A stretch of DNA of 64,000 nt from Hypomesus transpacificus (taxonomy: Eukaryota; Chordata; Actinopteri; Osmeriformes; Osmeridae). The stretch's first letter is position 1; each line of letters begins with the position of its first letter. The stretch spans positions 9,579,521 through 9,643,520 of the forward strand of contig NC_061074.1 in the NCBI RefSeq assembly GCF_021917145.1. The letters run 5' to 3'. Positions 50,839 to 63,623 of this stretch are shown here, piece after piece. The notes beneath the pieces were generated by a model. It did no database searches. It saw nothing but the letters and a program-made list of their open reading frames with translations, and had not been told where the DNA came from. The translations under genes were made by a program, and so were the position numbers.

Positions 50839-51189
50839 CGTGTCTCCTCAGGGTCCTTATGTACACAGAAGAATCCCCGGGCTCCTCCCACCCTGGTGTG
50901 TTTTCTTGGTCTGCTGCCGGTAAAGCTGTTTATACCTCCAGTGACCAGAGGAGGGGGGCGGGGTCGGGTTACCATGGTGCCACAGAGGGCCTGGACACCT
51001 GCCTAAGACCATCACTCAGCAGGAAGTCCTTATATGGAGCTGGAAGGGTGTTTTCTCTTGTCTCCTAGCAACAAACTGTTTTCCCTCCGGGGTTAACGGT
51101 TACCAGACAGGACCGGTGGAACATGACACCCTGCCGGCACGCGTCACCACACACCCTGCCCTGCCAGGACCCAGGAGGTTTCCAGAAGC

Positions 51190-51440
51190 TGACTCATCAC
51201 CAGCATGTTCATCAGCAGCATGTTCATCAGCAGCATGTTCATCAGCAGCATGTTCATCACTAGCATGTTCATCAGCAGCATGTTCATCACTAGCATGTTC
51301 ATCACCAGCATGTTCATCAGCAGCATGTTCATCACTAGCATGTTCATCAGCAGCATGTTCATCACTAGCATGTTCATCAGCAGCATGTTCATCAGCAGCA
51401 TGTTCATCAGCAGCATGTTCATCACCAGCATGTTCATGCT
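51190..51440. repeat. 15-bp minisatellite
   Basis: Seventeen copies of ATCAGCAGCATGTTC with CAGCAG, CACTAG or CACCAG variants. Confidence 0.97.
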
Positions 51441-51534
51441 GATCAAGTCTTTCCTTATGCGACCCTAACAACATCTTACATTATAACATCCATGTTTTCT
51501 TCCTGTTGTGTTGCAGTCTTGCATGTGTGCCTGT

Positions 51535-51925
51535 TCTCCCCAGTGTGTTCCTCATGTCCTGGTCTGTTCTCCCCAGTGTGTTCCTCATGTCCTGGTCTGT
51601 TCTCCCCAGTGTGTTCCTCATGTCCTGGTCTGTTCTCCCCAGTGTGTTCCTCATGTCCTGGTCTGTTCTCCCCAGTGTGTTCCTCATGTCCTGGTCTGTT
51701 CTCCCCAGTGTGTTCCTCATGTCCTGGTCTGTTCTCCCCAGTGTGTTCCTCATGTCCTGGTCTGTTCTCCCCAGTGTGTTCCTCATGTCCTGGTCTGTTC
51801 TCCCCAGTGTGTTCCTCATGTCCTGGTCTGTTCTCCCCAGTGTGTTCCTCATGTCCTGGTCTGTTCTCCCCAGTGTGTTCCTCATGTCCTGGTCTGTTCT
51901 CCCCAGTGTGTTCCTCATGTCCTGA
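51535..51925. repeat. 33-bp minisatellite
   Basis: Twelve almost identical copies of CCAGTGTGTTCCTCATGTCC plus TGGTCTGTTCTCC; very low divergence suggests recent expansion. Confidence 0.98.
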
Positions 51926-51939
51926 GCTCACCCTGGAAG

Positions 51940-53640
51940 GGCTACATGATTTATCACATACATATACAATTAAGGTAATATAAGGAGAGTGGATCTACTG
52001 ATAAAGATGAATTTAACCCTTCCCTCTCTCCCCCTCCCTGATGCATTCTTCCAGTCGCTTGGTTTATTATTGGTTTATAACTTTATTATATTTATTAATG
52101 AAATGATAACAACCATGTTATTATCAGTTGTCATTTAATGTTATCTGTTTGATTTACATATTAAAGTTGACAGATTCTATCTTTTTTTTGTATATTTTCA
52201 GCAAATTCACACACAAAAAAAGTACAAATTCCACAGGGACATTTAGGAACACAGACATGGTACAGACATTATTCTGAAAGAATGTTCAACTGAATAAAGC
52301 ACATCAAAACAAGTACATCTGCGTTTCTGTTAATGAACCAGTTAGCAGACGAAGGACGGGAGATCTCACAGGAAACAGTATTTACATTCACTTTACAAAT
52401 CTGTCTCTGTCTCTCTGTCTTTCTGTCTTTCCTTCTTTCTGAGAAACCCAGTAATATCTTATTTAAGAGAAACAGTTCACTCTGCAGTGCCAGCCTAAAA
52501 CTTGACCCCAAAACATTCATGACAACTCAGCGCGTTATAATTTTCTCAAGGTGCTCTTCTACAGGTGATGTATTCATGCAGGCTGCACTATAGTAGGAAC
52601 TAAAACGTTCGTTTTGGCAAACAATTCATGAGGAAATAAAAAGTTCACAAAAATAAGGCAACAAGTATGTGTTTTCATTCAAAGGCTTCAGAGAACATGG
52701 TGGTGACACGTTTACAGGAATCCAAAACTAAAAACCAGACTGGAACTGTTTAAGAGGGGAAATGAGGATGGGAACTGCAGCAGTGTTTCAGTTTTTCATC
52801 TCTGATCTGAACCCAACCAAATCCAACTGTACTGAACCCAACTGGACCAATCCTAACTGAATCAAATCCAACTGAACTGAACCCAACTAAACCGAATCCA
52901 CCTGTGAAATGCCAGTGTGCTGCAAGTGGTCGAATCAGAGGTGAAAGTTCAGATGGCACAGCATCACCTCTCTTGAGAAAATAATTCTGAACTGAAGACA
53001 CAGACATGATATCTTTAACAACATGCTGCAGAGACTTTGTGCCCTTGAGATCATCTTTAATGTAATGTTCAAGATGTAATGACTTCGCCAGAGACTAGTA
53101 TGTATGCTCATATTGATGTTTATATTGAATATTCTGTTTGTATTAACAATGAGGTCAGCTTCTGCTTTTCAATGCAGTCTTCTGGCTAAACGGACATACG
53201 CACCACAGACACCACAGACACAAACACACACCACAAACACACACCACGCGCACACACACACACGCCACACACTCTTGAACACCACACACATCCACCCAAG
53301 CCAAACAGGACCTCAGATGTTTGAGAGTCCATCAGCACTAAGCTATGGTACGCTAAGCTACGCTAGGTCAGATTCTTCTTTCCTTTTTGATCTCTTTTCC
53401 TTCTTTCCTTCCTTCTTTTCATTCATTTCTCTCTGTAGTGCTTGACAACAACATGTCTCCCTAAAACATTGATGAGAACTCAATGTTGTGAAAAAGATGA
53501 ATGACCATGTGGATGTTCAGAATGACACGCTAGGGTCTACTCTCATCTCAGATACAAACACTTCTCGCTCCAAAACACCGTAGGGCTTGTATTCTATATC
53601 ATAAACCTATGCTTATACTGTACGTACATATATTCATATA
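51940..53640. other. Probable PPM1L 3' UTR and intergenic DNA
   Basis: No ORF of interest. AT-rich with several TTTATT (AATAAA on minus) around 52060-52100 that could end the PPM1L transcript; not resolved. Confidence 0.4.
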
Positions 53641-53644
53641 CAAT

Positions 53645-54120
53645 CTAGACCCAGCAGGGGGTGTACTACTGGTCAGGATGCCTTGGACCAGCAGGGGGTG
53701 TACTACTGGTCAGGGGGCCCTGGACCAGCAGGGGGTGTACTACTGGTCAGGAGGCCCTGGACCAACAGGGGGTGTACTACTGGTCAGGGGGCCCTGGACC
53801 AGCAGGGGGTGTACTACTGGTCAGGAGGCCCTGGACCAACAGGGGGTGTACTACTGGTCAGGGGGCCCTGGACCAGCAGGGGGTGTACTACTGGTCAGGG
53901 GGCCCTGGACCAGCAGGGGGTGTACTACTGGTCAGGGGGCCCTGGACCAGCAGGGGGTGTACTACTGGTCAGGATGCCTTGGACCAGCAGGGGGTGTACT
54001 ACTGGTCACGGGGCCCTGGACCAGCAGGGGGTGTACTACTGGTCACGGGGCCCTGGACCAGCAGGGGGTGTACTACTGGTCACGGGGCCCTGGACCAGCA
54101 GGGGGTGTACTACTGGTCAG
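53645..54120. repeat. 37-bp minisatellite that includes the PPM1L stop codon
   Basis: About 13 copies of a 37-bp unit with GACCAGCAGGGGGTGTACTA and CTGGTCAGGGGGCC. The terminal copy supplies the last codons and TAG of PPM1L at 54110-54112. Confidence 0.96.
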
Positions 54121-57100
54121 GAGCCTTGGTGCCGGCCCCTTTGAACTTGACGACCATGACGGTGATGTTGTCAGGGCAACCGCGGTAGAAAGACTGCAGC
54201 ACGATGCTCTTGGCACCGAAGTGCGGCTCGTTGAGACGCTGGCGGACGAAGCGGACGGCCTCCTCGTTGCTGAAGGCGTCCCACAGCCCGTCAGACGCCA
54301 GGATCATGAACTCTGGCTGCAGCTTGTCCAGGTCGAAGGTCATGATGTCGGGGTCGGGGATCACCACGTTCAGGTTCTTCAGGGGGTAGTCGCCAAGGGA
54401 ACGGGACATGGCCAGGATGCCCTGCACGCGCCAGGAGCCGCTAAAGCTGATGAAGCCCCCTGGGGGGAGGGGGAGGGGGAGGGGGGGGGGGGTGAGGCAG
54501 CAGGAGAAGACAGGAAACAGATGGTTTTTAACTTCCTGCAGACAGAACACAGATGAAAGACATTTTTCTTCTCTTAGACCACAAAGCTGTTCCTTTCATC
54601 TTCTAAACAAACTGTACAAATATTCTTGTAAGAGGAAGGAGGCCTGGACTTCTACAAGTGTTTATACTGGTTCACAATGTTCATGCAGAGTTCTGGACTC
54701 TATTGGACACAGTTCAGAGGAACAACACAAAACTACACACTCAGGAGACAACCATTACCCTCCAAAACATCTACAGAGAGTGTGTGTGCGTGTGTGTGTG
54801 TGACAGTGAGCCTTTTACCAACTGGAAACTCAACCCCATAATCAGTGCCTGGTTGTACAGGTTGTTTTAACAAGAACCAGACAGATGTACTACTGACAGC
54901 GCCCACTACGTGTCAGTGGTGGGCTGCGGTGGTGGTGAAAGCAGCAATAGAGACACCCCCTTACCTCTGCTCTGACACCCCCTGACACCCCCCCCCCCTC
55001 ACCTCCCCCCCCCCCCCCCCCCCTCACCAGCCTTCTTGATCCTCTTGCGTTCCTTCAGCTGGTAGGGTTTGTGGTCATGTGACAGGGCGATGGCTCTGCC
55101 CTCCTGGTCACAGAGAACCCCCCGAGAGTCTCCCACATTAGCCACCGTCAGCTGCTTCTCAGACAGCAGGGCCACCAGGCAGGTGGTGCCTGGGGGGGGG
55201 GAAGAGGCAGTCAACCATTGTGTTTTAGGAAGGGACACAAAAATAGATTTTCAGACACATATAGACCGAGATGAAAAATTCCGACCCTTCAAACACACAC
55301 ACAGACCAGCTGTTCTGAAAAGGGTTTTCAGCACACTCACACAACAAGGCCAAACAACATCTGCTTTTACAAACAAACTGTCTTTCTCCCAAAAGCAAGA
55401 AAAGCAAGACAGTGTTCTGTCAGAGGAGAGGAGGAGGAAAGGAGAGGAGGAGGGGTTCGGAGAAGAGGATAGGAGGAGAGAGGGAATGAGAGGAGGGGAT
55501 GAAAGGACTGGAGGAGAGTATTCCTATTAGGTAGACTTGTCCCTCTAGTATTGTTATTTAGTGAGTATATTTAAGTTTTAGGATTCCTATATGTTTAATG
55601 TATGCACCTTCCTGCCAAAGTAAATTCCTTGTCTGTGCAAACTTTCATGGTACATAAAACCCTTTCTGATTCTGAGGAGGAAGAACCAACACTGGAGTCA
55701 TATGCAGCTTCATGTAAACCTCCCTCTCAGCAACCATGGAGGATGGCCTTGGAAAACAGCACATCAAGCTCTCTCTCTCTCCCTCTCTCTCAGATTCACT
55801 CTATAAAGACCCAAACATAGACCAGAACCAGACAAACCAGACAGCCATAGGGTTCACCCCTTTCTATAATAAACAGCTTTCTTTAATAAACAGCTTTCTT
55901 TAATAAACAGCTTTCTTTAATGAAAAGCAGAAATATCTCCACTCTAATATTCCTTAAACGGAAACATTCCTCTCACATCTTGAAGGAGTAAAAACAGCTT
56001 TCAAATCCAATCCAATCAGATTAAGTGTGTAGAGCTCTCTGTTTCTAACCCTAACCCTCTTTTCAAGTGAAGTCTTTTATTCAGGGACAGAGATTGAAGA
56101 GAGACTGATGTCTTCCAGGCAGATGCTGAGTTCAGCACCATGGCAGTGCTATCACCCTGTGCTATCACCCTGTGCTATCACCCTGTGCCATCACCCTGTG
56201 CCATCACCCTGTGCTATCACCCTGTGCTATCACCCTGTGCTATCACCCTGTGCTATCACCCTGTGCCATCACCCTGTGCTATCACCCTGTGCTATCACCC
56301 TTTGCTATCACCCTGTGCCATCACCCTGTGCCATCACCCTGTGCTATCACCCTGTGCTATCACCCTGTGCCATCACCCTGTGCCATCACCCTGTGTTATC
56401 ACCCTATGCCATCACCCTGTGCCATCACCCTGTGCTATCACCCTGCCTAGAGCTGAGGAAAGATAGGACAGGGAGAGAGGGGGGACACAGGGTGGAAGAT
56501 GTTGGTAAGAGAGCCGGAGATGGAGATGAATGGGGGATGAGGAGGGAAGAAGAGAGGGATGGAGAGAGAGTTAGGAGTAGAAGGGGTGAGGAGGAGGAGA
56601 GAGAGGAGGAGAGGAGGTGATGAAAGAGAAGAGTAAAGATAGAGAAGTCAACACTGACCCACTCTGTGCTCTGAGACAGGTGTGAAACACCAAACATGTG
56701 CGTGTGAGAAGCTTTAGTCCTCCTGTAATCCTGTTTAGAGCTGCCTTCTCTGTGTCTTACCGTCCGGCTAATCATTTTTATGTGGTTCCCATGGTGATAG
56801 AGATATGGGCAGAGGTGCCCTGTGAGTGCCCCTTCCCCAATTAGCCTAGCCTAGCCTAGCTAAGCACGCCAATTAGCCTGACATCCCAGCTCACACGCAA
56901 GCCTTGCTAATTAGCTTAGCTTTGTCCCGCGCACATCCATGGCACCAATTACCTTTGCATCTCAGCTCTCAATTAGCTTAGCATACCTTCACGGTTTGTA
57001 CTTTTTATATGTAAGATCCGTATAGGTTTATCGTATGCACCTTCCTGCCACAGTAAATTCATTGTTTGAGTGTGTGTGTGTGGGGAGAGGGGGTGAGGGT

Positions 57101-59854
57101 GGAGGGGGGGAGGGGGGGAGGGGGGGACTCTGCCCACTTAGGAGCACTTCAATCAGCCAGGCTGTGATTGTAATTAGGAATAATTGAGTGTTTGAGTGTA
57201 TGTGAGAGTGTGTGGGTGAGAGAGAAAGTGTGCGTCTGAAAATGTATGTGTGACTCACCCAATTGTAGCCTAGCTCACCCTAGCCTAGCCTGAGTTTCGA
57301 ACGGTTTAATTCAAAAACTATATTCCAAAAAACTTTCGAAAGGTAAAATGTTTTTTTGTAGAAATGTTGTAAACACCTTACACACACACACACACAACAA
57401 GACACAAAAACGTTTAGTTTTTGATCAACCTTTTTTCAAAATTAGTTTTTCAACTTTTCAAGCTTCTGATGATTCGAAAGGAGACGTTCGAAATTGTCAG
57501 TGTCAAAAAGGATTACTGGCGAATGCGCTGCGTGTCTGTAGTGTCTTTTTGTATTCATGTATTAATATGATGTGAGGTTCAACAGGTAGCAGTAGTTTAA
57601 CTACTTTTTACTGAAGAATATGTCAGAGCCCACACTGCGTTACTTGACACACTGCTTAACTGCTTTACTTGACACACTGCTTTACTTGACACACTGCTTA
57701 ACTGCTTTACTTGACACGCTGCTTTACTTGACACACTGCTTTACTTGACACACTGCTTTACTTTACACACTGCTTTACTTGACACACTGATTTACTTGAC
57801 ACACTGATTTACTTGACACACTGCTTTACTTGACACACTGATTTACTTGACACACTGATTTACTTGAAGTGAAAAAGAGTAGTCAGTACTTCAACTTTTT
57901 ATGTATGAGTATCTGTCCTTCTACTTGAGTGAAGGATGTATGTACTTTTGCCATCTCTGGTCAGTTCATATGATCGAGATGATGGGGCTGTTCTCTCATT
58001 TACCCCATTCACTTATTCTCCCTCTCCTCTCCACTCTCTTCCTGTCCTACCCCCCTCTTCCCCTCCTCTCGTCCTCCCCCGTCTCTCTCCGTTATTCCTG
58101 TGTAATCAGCAGAGAGAGTCATTACTGGGAGAGTTACAGAGGTGGTGGTGATGATGTGAGGCTTCTGTCTGCTAAACATTAATATTTCAGCTCCTTAACC
58201 CTAACCCTCTTAACCCTAACCCTAACTGTCTTAACCCTAACACCTCTTAACCCTAACCCTCTTCACCCTCTTAACAACCCCCCCTGCATCTGGTTTCAGG
58301 AAACACTCTTCTTCTGTTTCTTTCTCTCCCCTCTCCCCTCCTCCCTCTCCCCTCTCACCTCCTCCCTCTCCCCTCTCATCTCCTCCCTCTCCCCTCTCAC
58401 CTCCTCCCTCTCCAAGTTACTTGTTACTACCCACTTTCAACTCTGTAAACTATACAGTCAGTCCAGGGTTTCCTGCAGCACTTTTCAGTTAAGGCGGCCG
58501 CCTAAGTAACACACACATGCCGCCTTAACTACGTACGCCCCCCCCCGCATTAGTTTATCAGTCTCTCTCTCTCCTTCAACATCCACCTATCGCTTTTACA
58601 GTATCATGTAACACCCCTCTCCCCTCTCTGGAGATAGGGGTCTGTGTGATACAGGTCACTGTGATAAAGGTCACTGTGATACAGGTCACTGTGATACAGA
58701 GTGTGTCTGTGGTCACACTGTGACCAGAGTATCGATGGTTTATATCCCAACAGGGCAGAGAAATGCATGGGGAGATCTCATACACACAGAACATGCTATT
58801 TAGACAGCCATCAAATCCCTGTGAGTTGTATTTGCCATAGCACAGCTATTTAAACAAAGTTCCCATCCTCAAGCCCTAACACACTCTCACTCACACACAC
58901 ACACAATCTCAATCACACACACTCACTCAAAATAGCTCTAAGAAAACAGACCATGTGTGGGAGAGGGGGGAGGGGGGAGAGAGGAGAGGAGGAAGGAAGG
59001 GTGGTGAGGAGGGGAGGGAGGGAAACGAGGCAGGGTAACCAATGATTAAGTGTTTAAACTCACTCCTTTGTGTAAATACCACATACCCAGCGATAACACA
59101 CCTCTGAATGATTGAGGGCCTGATAATGAATCTGGAACGAGGGAGGGAGAGTGAGGGAGGGAAGGAGAGGGCTTTAAGGAGCAATGTTGTGGGGTGGTGT
59201 AGGATGAGGAGGAAGTGTAGGAGGAGGAGAGGAGGAGGTGTAGGAGGAGGAGAGGTGTAGAAGGAGGAGAGGAGGAGGTATAGGAGGAGGAGGTGTAGGA
59301 GGAGGAGAGGTGTAGGAGGAGGAGAGGAGAAGGTATAGGAGGAGGAGAGGAGGAGGTGTAGGAGGAGGAGAGGAGGTGTAGGAGGAGGAGAGGTGTAGGA
59401 GGAGGAGAGGAGGAGGTGTAGGAAAAGGAGAGGAGGAGGTGTAGGAAGAGGAAAGGAGGACGTGTAGGAGGAGGAGAGGTGTAGGAGGAGGAAAGGAGGA
59501 GGTGTAGGAGGAGGTGTAGGATGAGGTGGTGTAGGGGGAGCTACCTGCTTCGTTGTAGGAGGCGGAGAGCTTGTCCAGCATGTCTCTGTCCAATGCAAGG
59601 ATTTGCTTCTCCAGGATAGAGGGATAGGACTGTCCATTGCTGTCCTTCTCCCTCTCTTCCTTCTCCCTCTCTTCCTTCTCCCTCTCTTCCTTCTCCCTCT
59701 CCTTCTCCTTATCCCTCTCTTCCTTCTCCTTCTCCCTCTCTTCCTTCTCCTTCTCCCTCTCCTTCTCCTTCTCCCTCTCCTTCTCCCTCTCGTAGGCCAG
59801 CAGGTGGTGGCGCAGGGCGGTGGGGAGGTGGGCCTTGGCATAGTCTGCTGCTGC
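54110..59854 (-). CDS. PPM1L: PPM1L, protein phosphatase 1L (PP2C family), 3' three exons (partial)
   Basis: Mg/Mn-dependent Ser/Thr phosphatase, ER-anchored, acting on stress-kinase and ceramide-transport regulators in mammals. Exons on minus: 59854-59545, 55189-55028, 54459-54110. They encode AAADYAKAHLPTALRHHLLA, the VANVGDSRGVLCD core, the ILAMSRSLGDYPLKN motif, the metal site in ASDGLWD and CPDNITVMVV. The first exon, with the membrane segment and the first metal ligands, is outside the window to the right. The 59.8-kb exon has a charged insert (YEREKEREKEKE... to ...EEREKDSNG) of about 45 residues where human has YEKDKENSVLSY. The C-terminus KGAGTKAPDQ differs from human and lies at a minisatellite. 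Confidence 0.93.
54990..55023. repeat. Poly-C tract at the PPM1L donor
   Basis: CCCCCCCCC runs next to the donor at 55027; length likely uncertain. Confidence 0.8.
55560..55678 (+). mobile_element. LINE-type 3' tail fragment, second copy
   Basis: CTGCCAAAGTAAATTCCTTG followed by ACATAAAACCC and TTCTGATTCTG. Confidence 0.65.
56150..56450 (+). repeat. 13-bp minisatellite
   Basis: About 23 copies of TGCTATCACCCTG or TGCCATCACCCTG in the PPM1L intron. Confidence 0.96.
56995..57065 (+). mobile_element. LINE-type 3' tail fragment, third copy
   Basis: TATGCACCTTCCTGCCACAG then TAAATTCATTG. Confidence 0.55.
57640..57870 (+). repeat. 18-bp minisatellite
   Basis: About 13 copies of CTGCTTTACTTGACACA or CTGATTTACTTGACACA. 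Confidence 0.93.
58193..58272 (+). repeat. Interstitial telomere-like repeat
   Basis: Degenerate runs of TAACCC (CTTAACCCTAACCCT) spanning about 80 bp; a shorter TAACCCTAACCC lies at 56045. Confidence 0.8.
58320..58415 (+). repeat. Pyrimidine CCTCCCTCTCCCCTCTCA repeat
   Basis: Five 18-bp units. Confidence 0.85.
59190..59535. repeat. GGA-rich repeat beside a PPM1L donor
   Basis: GAGGAGGTGTAGGAGGAGGA units just downstream, in the sense direction, of the donor of the exon ending at 59545. Confidence 0.92.
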
Positions 59855-59859
59855 CTGGA

Positions 59860-60080
59860 GGAGGAGACATGAGAGAGAGAGAGCGAGAGAGAGAGGGAGA
59901 GGAGGAGGGGACAGGAGAAAGAGAGAGCGAGAGAGAGGGGGAGAGGAGGAGGAGACAGGAGAGAGAGAGAGCGAGAGAGAGGGGGAGAGGAGGAGGGGAG
60001 GAGGGGACAAGAGGAGGAGACAGGAGAAAGAGAGAGGAGGAGAGAGGGGGAGAGGAGGAGGGGACAAGAGGAGGAAGGGG
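59860..60080. repeat. GA-rich repeat at the PPM1L exon acceptor
   Basis: Purine units GAGAGAGAGCGAGAGAGAGG on plus; on minus this is the long pyrimidine tract in front of the acceptor at 59855. Confidence 0.9.
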
Positions 60081-60477
60081 GAGAGAGACAGGGCGTCAGA
60101 GAACAGAGGAGAGGTGCCCCCTCTCCCTCATGCTGAGTAAGAGCAACTCTTTCTCCTTTCTCCTGAGCTCTCTGCTTGTACCCGGCCCCTCTCCCCTCCA
60201 TGTTTGGTTATGTGTGTGTATGTGTGTGCATGTGTATGCATGTGTATGTATGTGTGTGCGCATGTGTGTATGTATGTATGTGTTGTGAAGGTGTGAGTGT
60301 GTTTGTGCATCAACAGGCCTTGAGGCAATATTTCATCAAAGACAAAGTATTGAGAGCAACACACACACCCACACACACTCAAGAGTGATTTGAAGCCCTC
60401 AGCCCTCCAGCAGAGGAGATGTGTGCTGTATTTACTGCTGTGTTTACTTTCACAGCTTTTACTGCTACCTGTACCAC

Positions 60478-60490
60478 ACACACACATACA

Positions 60491-60521
<31 letters not shown>

Positions 60522-60625
60522 TAGGGGGATTTGTTCAGAGTGCCCTTCAGCCATGAGTGATAAATGTCACAGTTCCACTCAGCTGCGCACACACACACAC
60601 GCGCACGCACACACACACACCACTC
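60478..60625. repeat. (CA)n runs
   Basis: Three separate CA microsatellites at about 60478-60520 and 60590-60620. Confidence 0.9.
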
Positions 60626-60719
60626 TCCTGACGATACAGCCATCCTCAGATGGGCTCAAATCAAATACGACCTCAGAACTTATATAACGAGAACAACCAC
60701 ATCTCTACCACAACCAGGA

Positions 60720-61912
60720 GGGACATACAGAGATACCAGCTGATACAGACACAGAGATACCAGCTGATACAGACACAGAGATACCAGCTGATACAGACAC
60801 AGAGATACCAGCTGATACAGGCACAGAGATACCAGCTGATACAGACACAGAGATACCAGCTGATACAGGCACAGAGATACCAGCTGATACAGACACAGAG
60901 ATACCAGCTGATACAGGCACAGAGATACCAGCTGATACAGACAGAGATACCAGCTGATACAGGCACAGAGATACCAGCTGATACAGACACAGAGATACCA
61001 GCTGATACAGGCACAGAGATACCAGCTGATACAGACACAGAGATACCAGCTGATACAGGCACAGAGATACCAGCTGATACAGACACAGAGATACCAGCTG
61101 ATACAGACACAGAGATACCAGCTGATACAGGCACAGAGATACCAGCTGATACAGACACAGAGATACCAGCTGATACAGGCACAGAGATACCAGCTGATAC
61201 AGACACAGAGATACCAGCTGATACAGGCACAGAGATACCAGCTGATACAGACACAGATATACCAGCTGATACAGACACAGAGATACCAGCTGATACAGGC
61301 ACAGAGATACCAGCTGATACAGACACAGAGATACCAGCTGATACAGACACAGAGATACCAGCTGATACAGGCACAGAGATACCAGCTGATACAGACACAG
61401 AGATACCAGCTGATACATGCACAGAGATACCAGCTGATACAGGCACAGAGATACCAGCTGATACAGGCACAGAGATACCAGCTGATACAGACACAGAGAT
61501 ACCAGCTGATACAGACACAGAGATACCAGCTGATACAGGCACAGAGATACCAGCTGATACAGACACAGAGATACCAGCTGATACAGGCACAGAGATACCA
61601 GCTGATACAGGCACAGAGATACCAGCTGATACAGACACAGAGATACCAGTTGATACAGGCACAGAGATACCAGCTGATACAGACACAGAGATACCAGCTG
61701 ATACAGGCACAGAGATACCAGCTAATACAGACACAGAGATACCAGCTGATACAGACACAGAGATACCAGCTGATACAGGCACAGAGATACCAGCTAATCC
61801 AGACACAGAGATACCAGCTGATATAGACACAGAGATACCAGCTGATACAGACACAGAGATACCAGCTGATATAGACACAGAGATACCAGCTGATACAGAC
61901 ACAGAGATCGCA
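60720..61912 (+). repeat. 24-bp array with 48-bp dimer structure
   Basis: About 49 copies of AGATACCAGCTGATACAGAC plus ACAG, alternating with the GGCACAG form. The 424-codon and 409-codon ORFs it creates are not genes. Confidence 0.97.
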
Positions 61913-62061
61913 GCAGTATTGTAGCTAGAATGTCACTGCACCCTTGGGAGCTAGCATGGAGAGCTAACTGAATTAGCTCACATCAGAGCCATGTGAAAAG
62001 GCCCTGCCAAAAAGTCTTTAGTGTGTGTGTCTGTACAGTGCGTGTGTCCAGTATGTGTGTT

Positions 62062-62069
<8 letters not shown>

Positions 62070-62120
<51 letters not shown>
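62070..62120 (+). repeat. (GA)n microsatellite
   Basis: About 25 GA units. Confidence 0.95.
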
Positions 62121-62126
<6 letters not shown>

Positions 62127-62624
62127 CTGTGGGATCATCTGGGGAAGGCTCGTTGAGCATCAACTAAAATAGATCCTTCATGTGTCCTTGGTGGAGCAGA
62201 AGTGGTCAACTGATGCTGGGGTTAGACACACTCACACTACACACACGCCAACACACACACACACCAACAGACACACTCACACTACACACACACACCAACA
62301 GACACACACACACACACTCTACACACAAACTCTACACACAAACTCTACACACTCACAAAGTACATGAAGTGTTCCGTGACAGAAAAGTGCTGACATCCAA
62401 TAGAATACCCAGCCAGCTATAGGAGCAGTGGTCTTGTGAGGAAGCATGCTTTTAACCCTCCCAGCTACCTCCGACCAGGAACACCTGCCAGCTACCTCCG
62501 ACCAGGAATACCTGCCAGCTACCTCCGACCAGGAACACCTGCTAAACACCTCCGACCAGGAACACCTGCTAAACACCACTACCAGGAACACAACCCTGCT
62601 CAAAAACAACCACAACATACCACA

Positions 62625-62985
62625 TCTATCAGGCTGGTCTCAGGTCAGATCTATCAGGCTGGTCTCAGGTCAGATCTATCAGGCTGGTCTCAGGTCAGAT
62701 CTAACAGGCTGGTCTCAGGTCAGATCTATCAGGCTGGCCTCAGGTCAGATCTATCAGGCTGGTCTCAGGTCAGATCTATCAGGCTGGCCTCAGGTTAGAT
62801 CTATCAGGCTGGTCTCAGGTCAGATCTATCAGGCTGGTCTCAGGTCAGATCTATCAGGCTGGTCTCAGGTCAGATCTATCAGGCTGGTCTCAGGTCAGGT
62901 CTATCAGGCTGGTCTTAGGTCAGATCTAACAGGCTGGTCTCAGGTCAGATCTATCAGGCTGGCCTCAGGTCAGATCTAACACCCC
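62625..62985 (+). repeat. 25-bp minisatellite
   Basis: About 14 copies of AGGCTGGTCTCAGGTCAGAT plus CTATC. Confidence 0.96.
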
Positions 62986-63379
62986 AACAACAAACCAACA
63001 GGAATTCCTCTGCTTCTAAAGTTGTGTCCTACAAGTTCCTCAGCTGCAATAGACTGTGTGGTTGAGAGTGTGAGTGTATGTGTGTGTAGGGTGTGTGTGT
63101 GTGTGTGGGGTGTAGGGTGTGTGTGGGGTGTGTGTAGGGTGTGTGTGCTTGTCGGGCCTCAGCACTGAGGTGTTACATCTGTCACGTGTGTAACCATGGT
63201 TGCGCTCCGTCACGGCACTTCTTCCAAGCCTTGATAGGATGAGCATCTATCCAGCGGCTGAGCAGTCCCTCTGGACCAATCACACGCTGGCTGGTGTCAC
63301 AGCCTGCCCCCTGCAGCAACACAGGTGGTTGGCTCAGACAGATGCCAGTATAGAGGCTCTAACAGCTCAGACCTCTACT

Positions 63380-63411
63380 GCCTGCCTGCCTGCCTGCCTG
63401 CCTGTCTGTCT

Positions 63412-63473
<62 letters not shown>

Positions 63474-63588
63474 ACCTACCTACCTACCTACCTACCTACC
63501 TACCTACCTGTCTGTCTGTCTGTCTGCCTGTCTGCCTGTCTGCCTGCCTGCCTGTCTGCCTGTCTGCCTGTCTGCCTGTCTGCCTGCC

Positions 63589-63622
<34 letters not shown>
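63380..63622 (+). repeat. Tetranucleotide block TGCC/TACC/TGTC
   Basis: Three phase-related tetranucleotides follow one another: (TGCC)n, (TACC)n, then mixed TGTC/TGCC and (TGTC)n. Confidence 0.97.

Positions 63623-63623
<1 letters not shown>

Noticed and set aside
53645..54120. CRISPR-like regular repeats of 37 bp
   Set aside because: No unique spacers; it is a direct tandem minisatellite in a vertebrate gene.
58927..60201. 424-codon minus frame around the PPM1L exon
   Set aside because: Reads through intronic GGA and GA repeats on both sides; only 59854-59545 matches PPM1L, in its own frame.
60650..61924. 424- and 409-codon frames
   Set aside because: 24-bp tandem array, no independent coding evidence.
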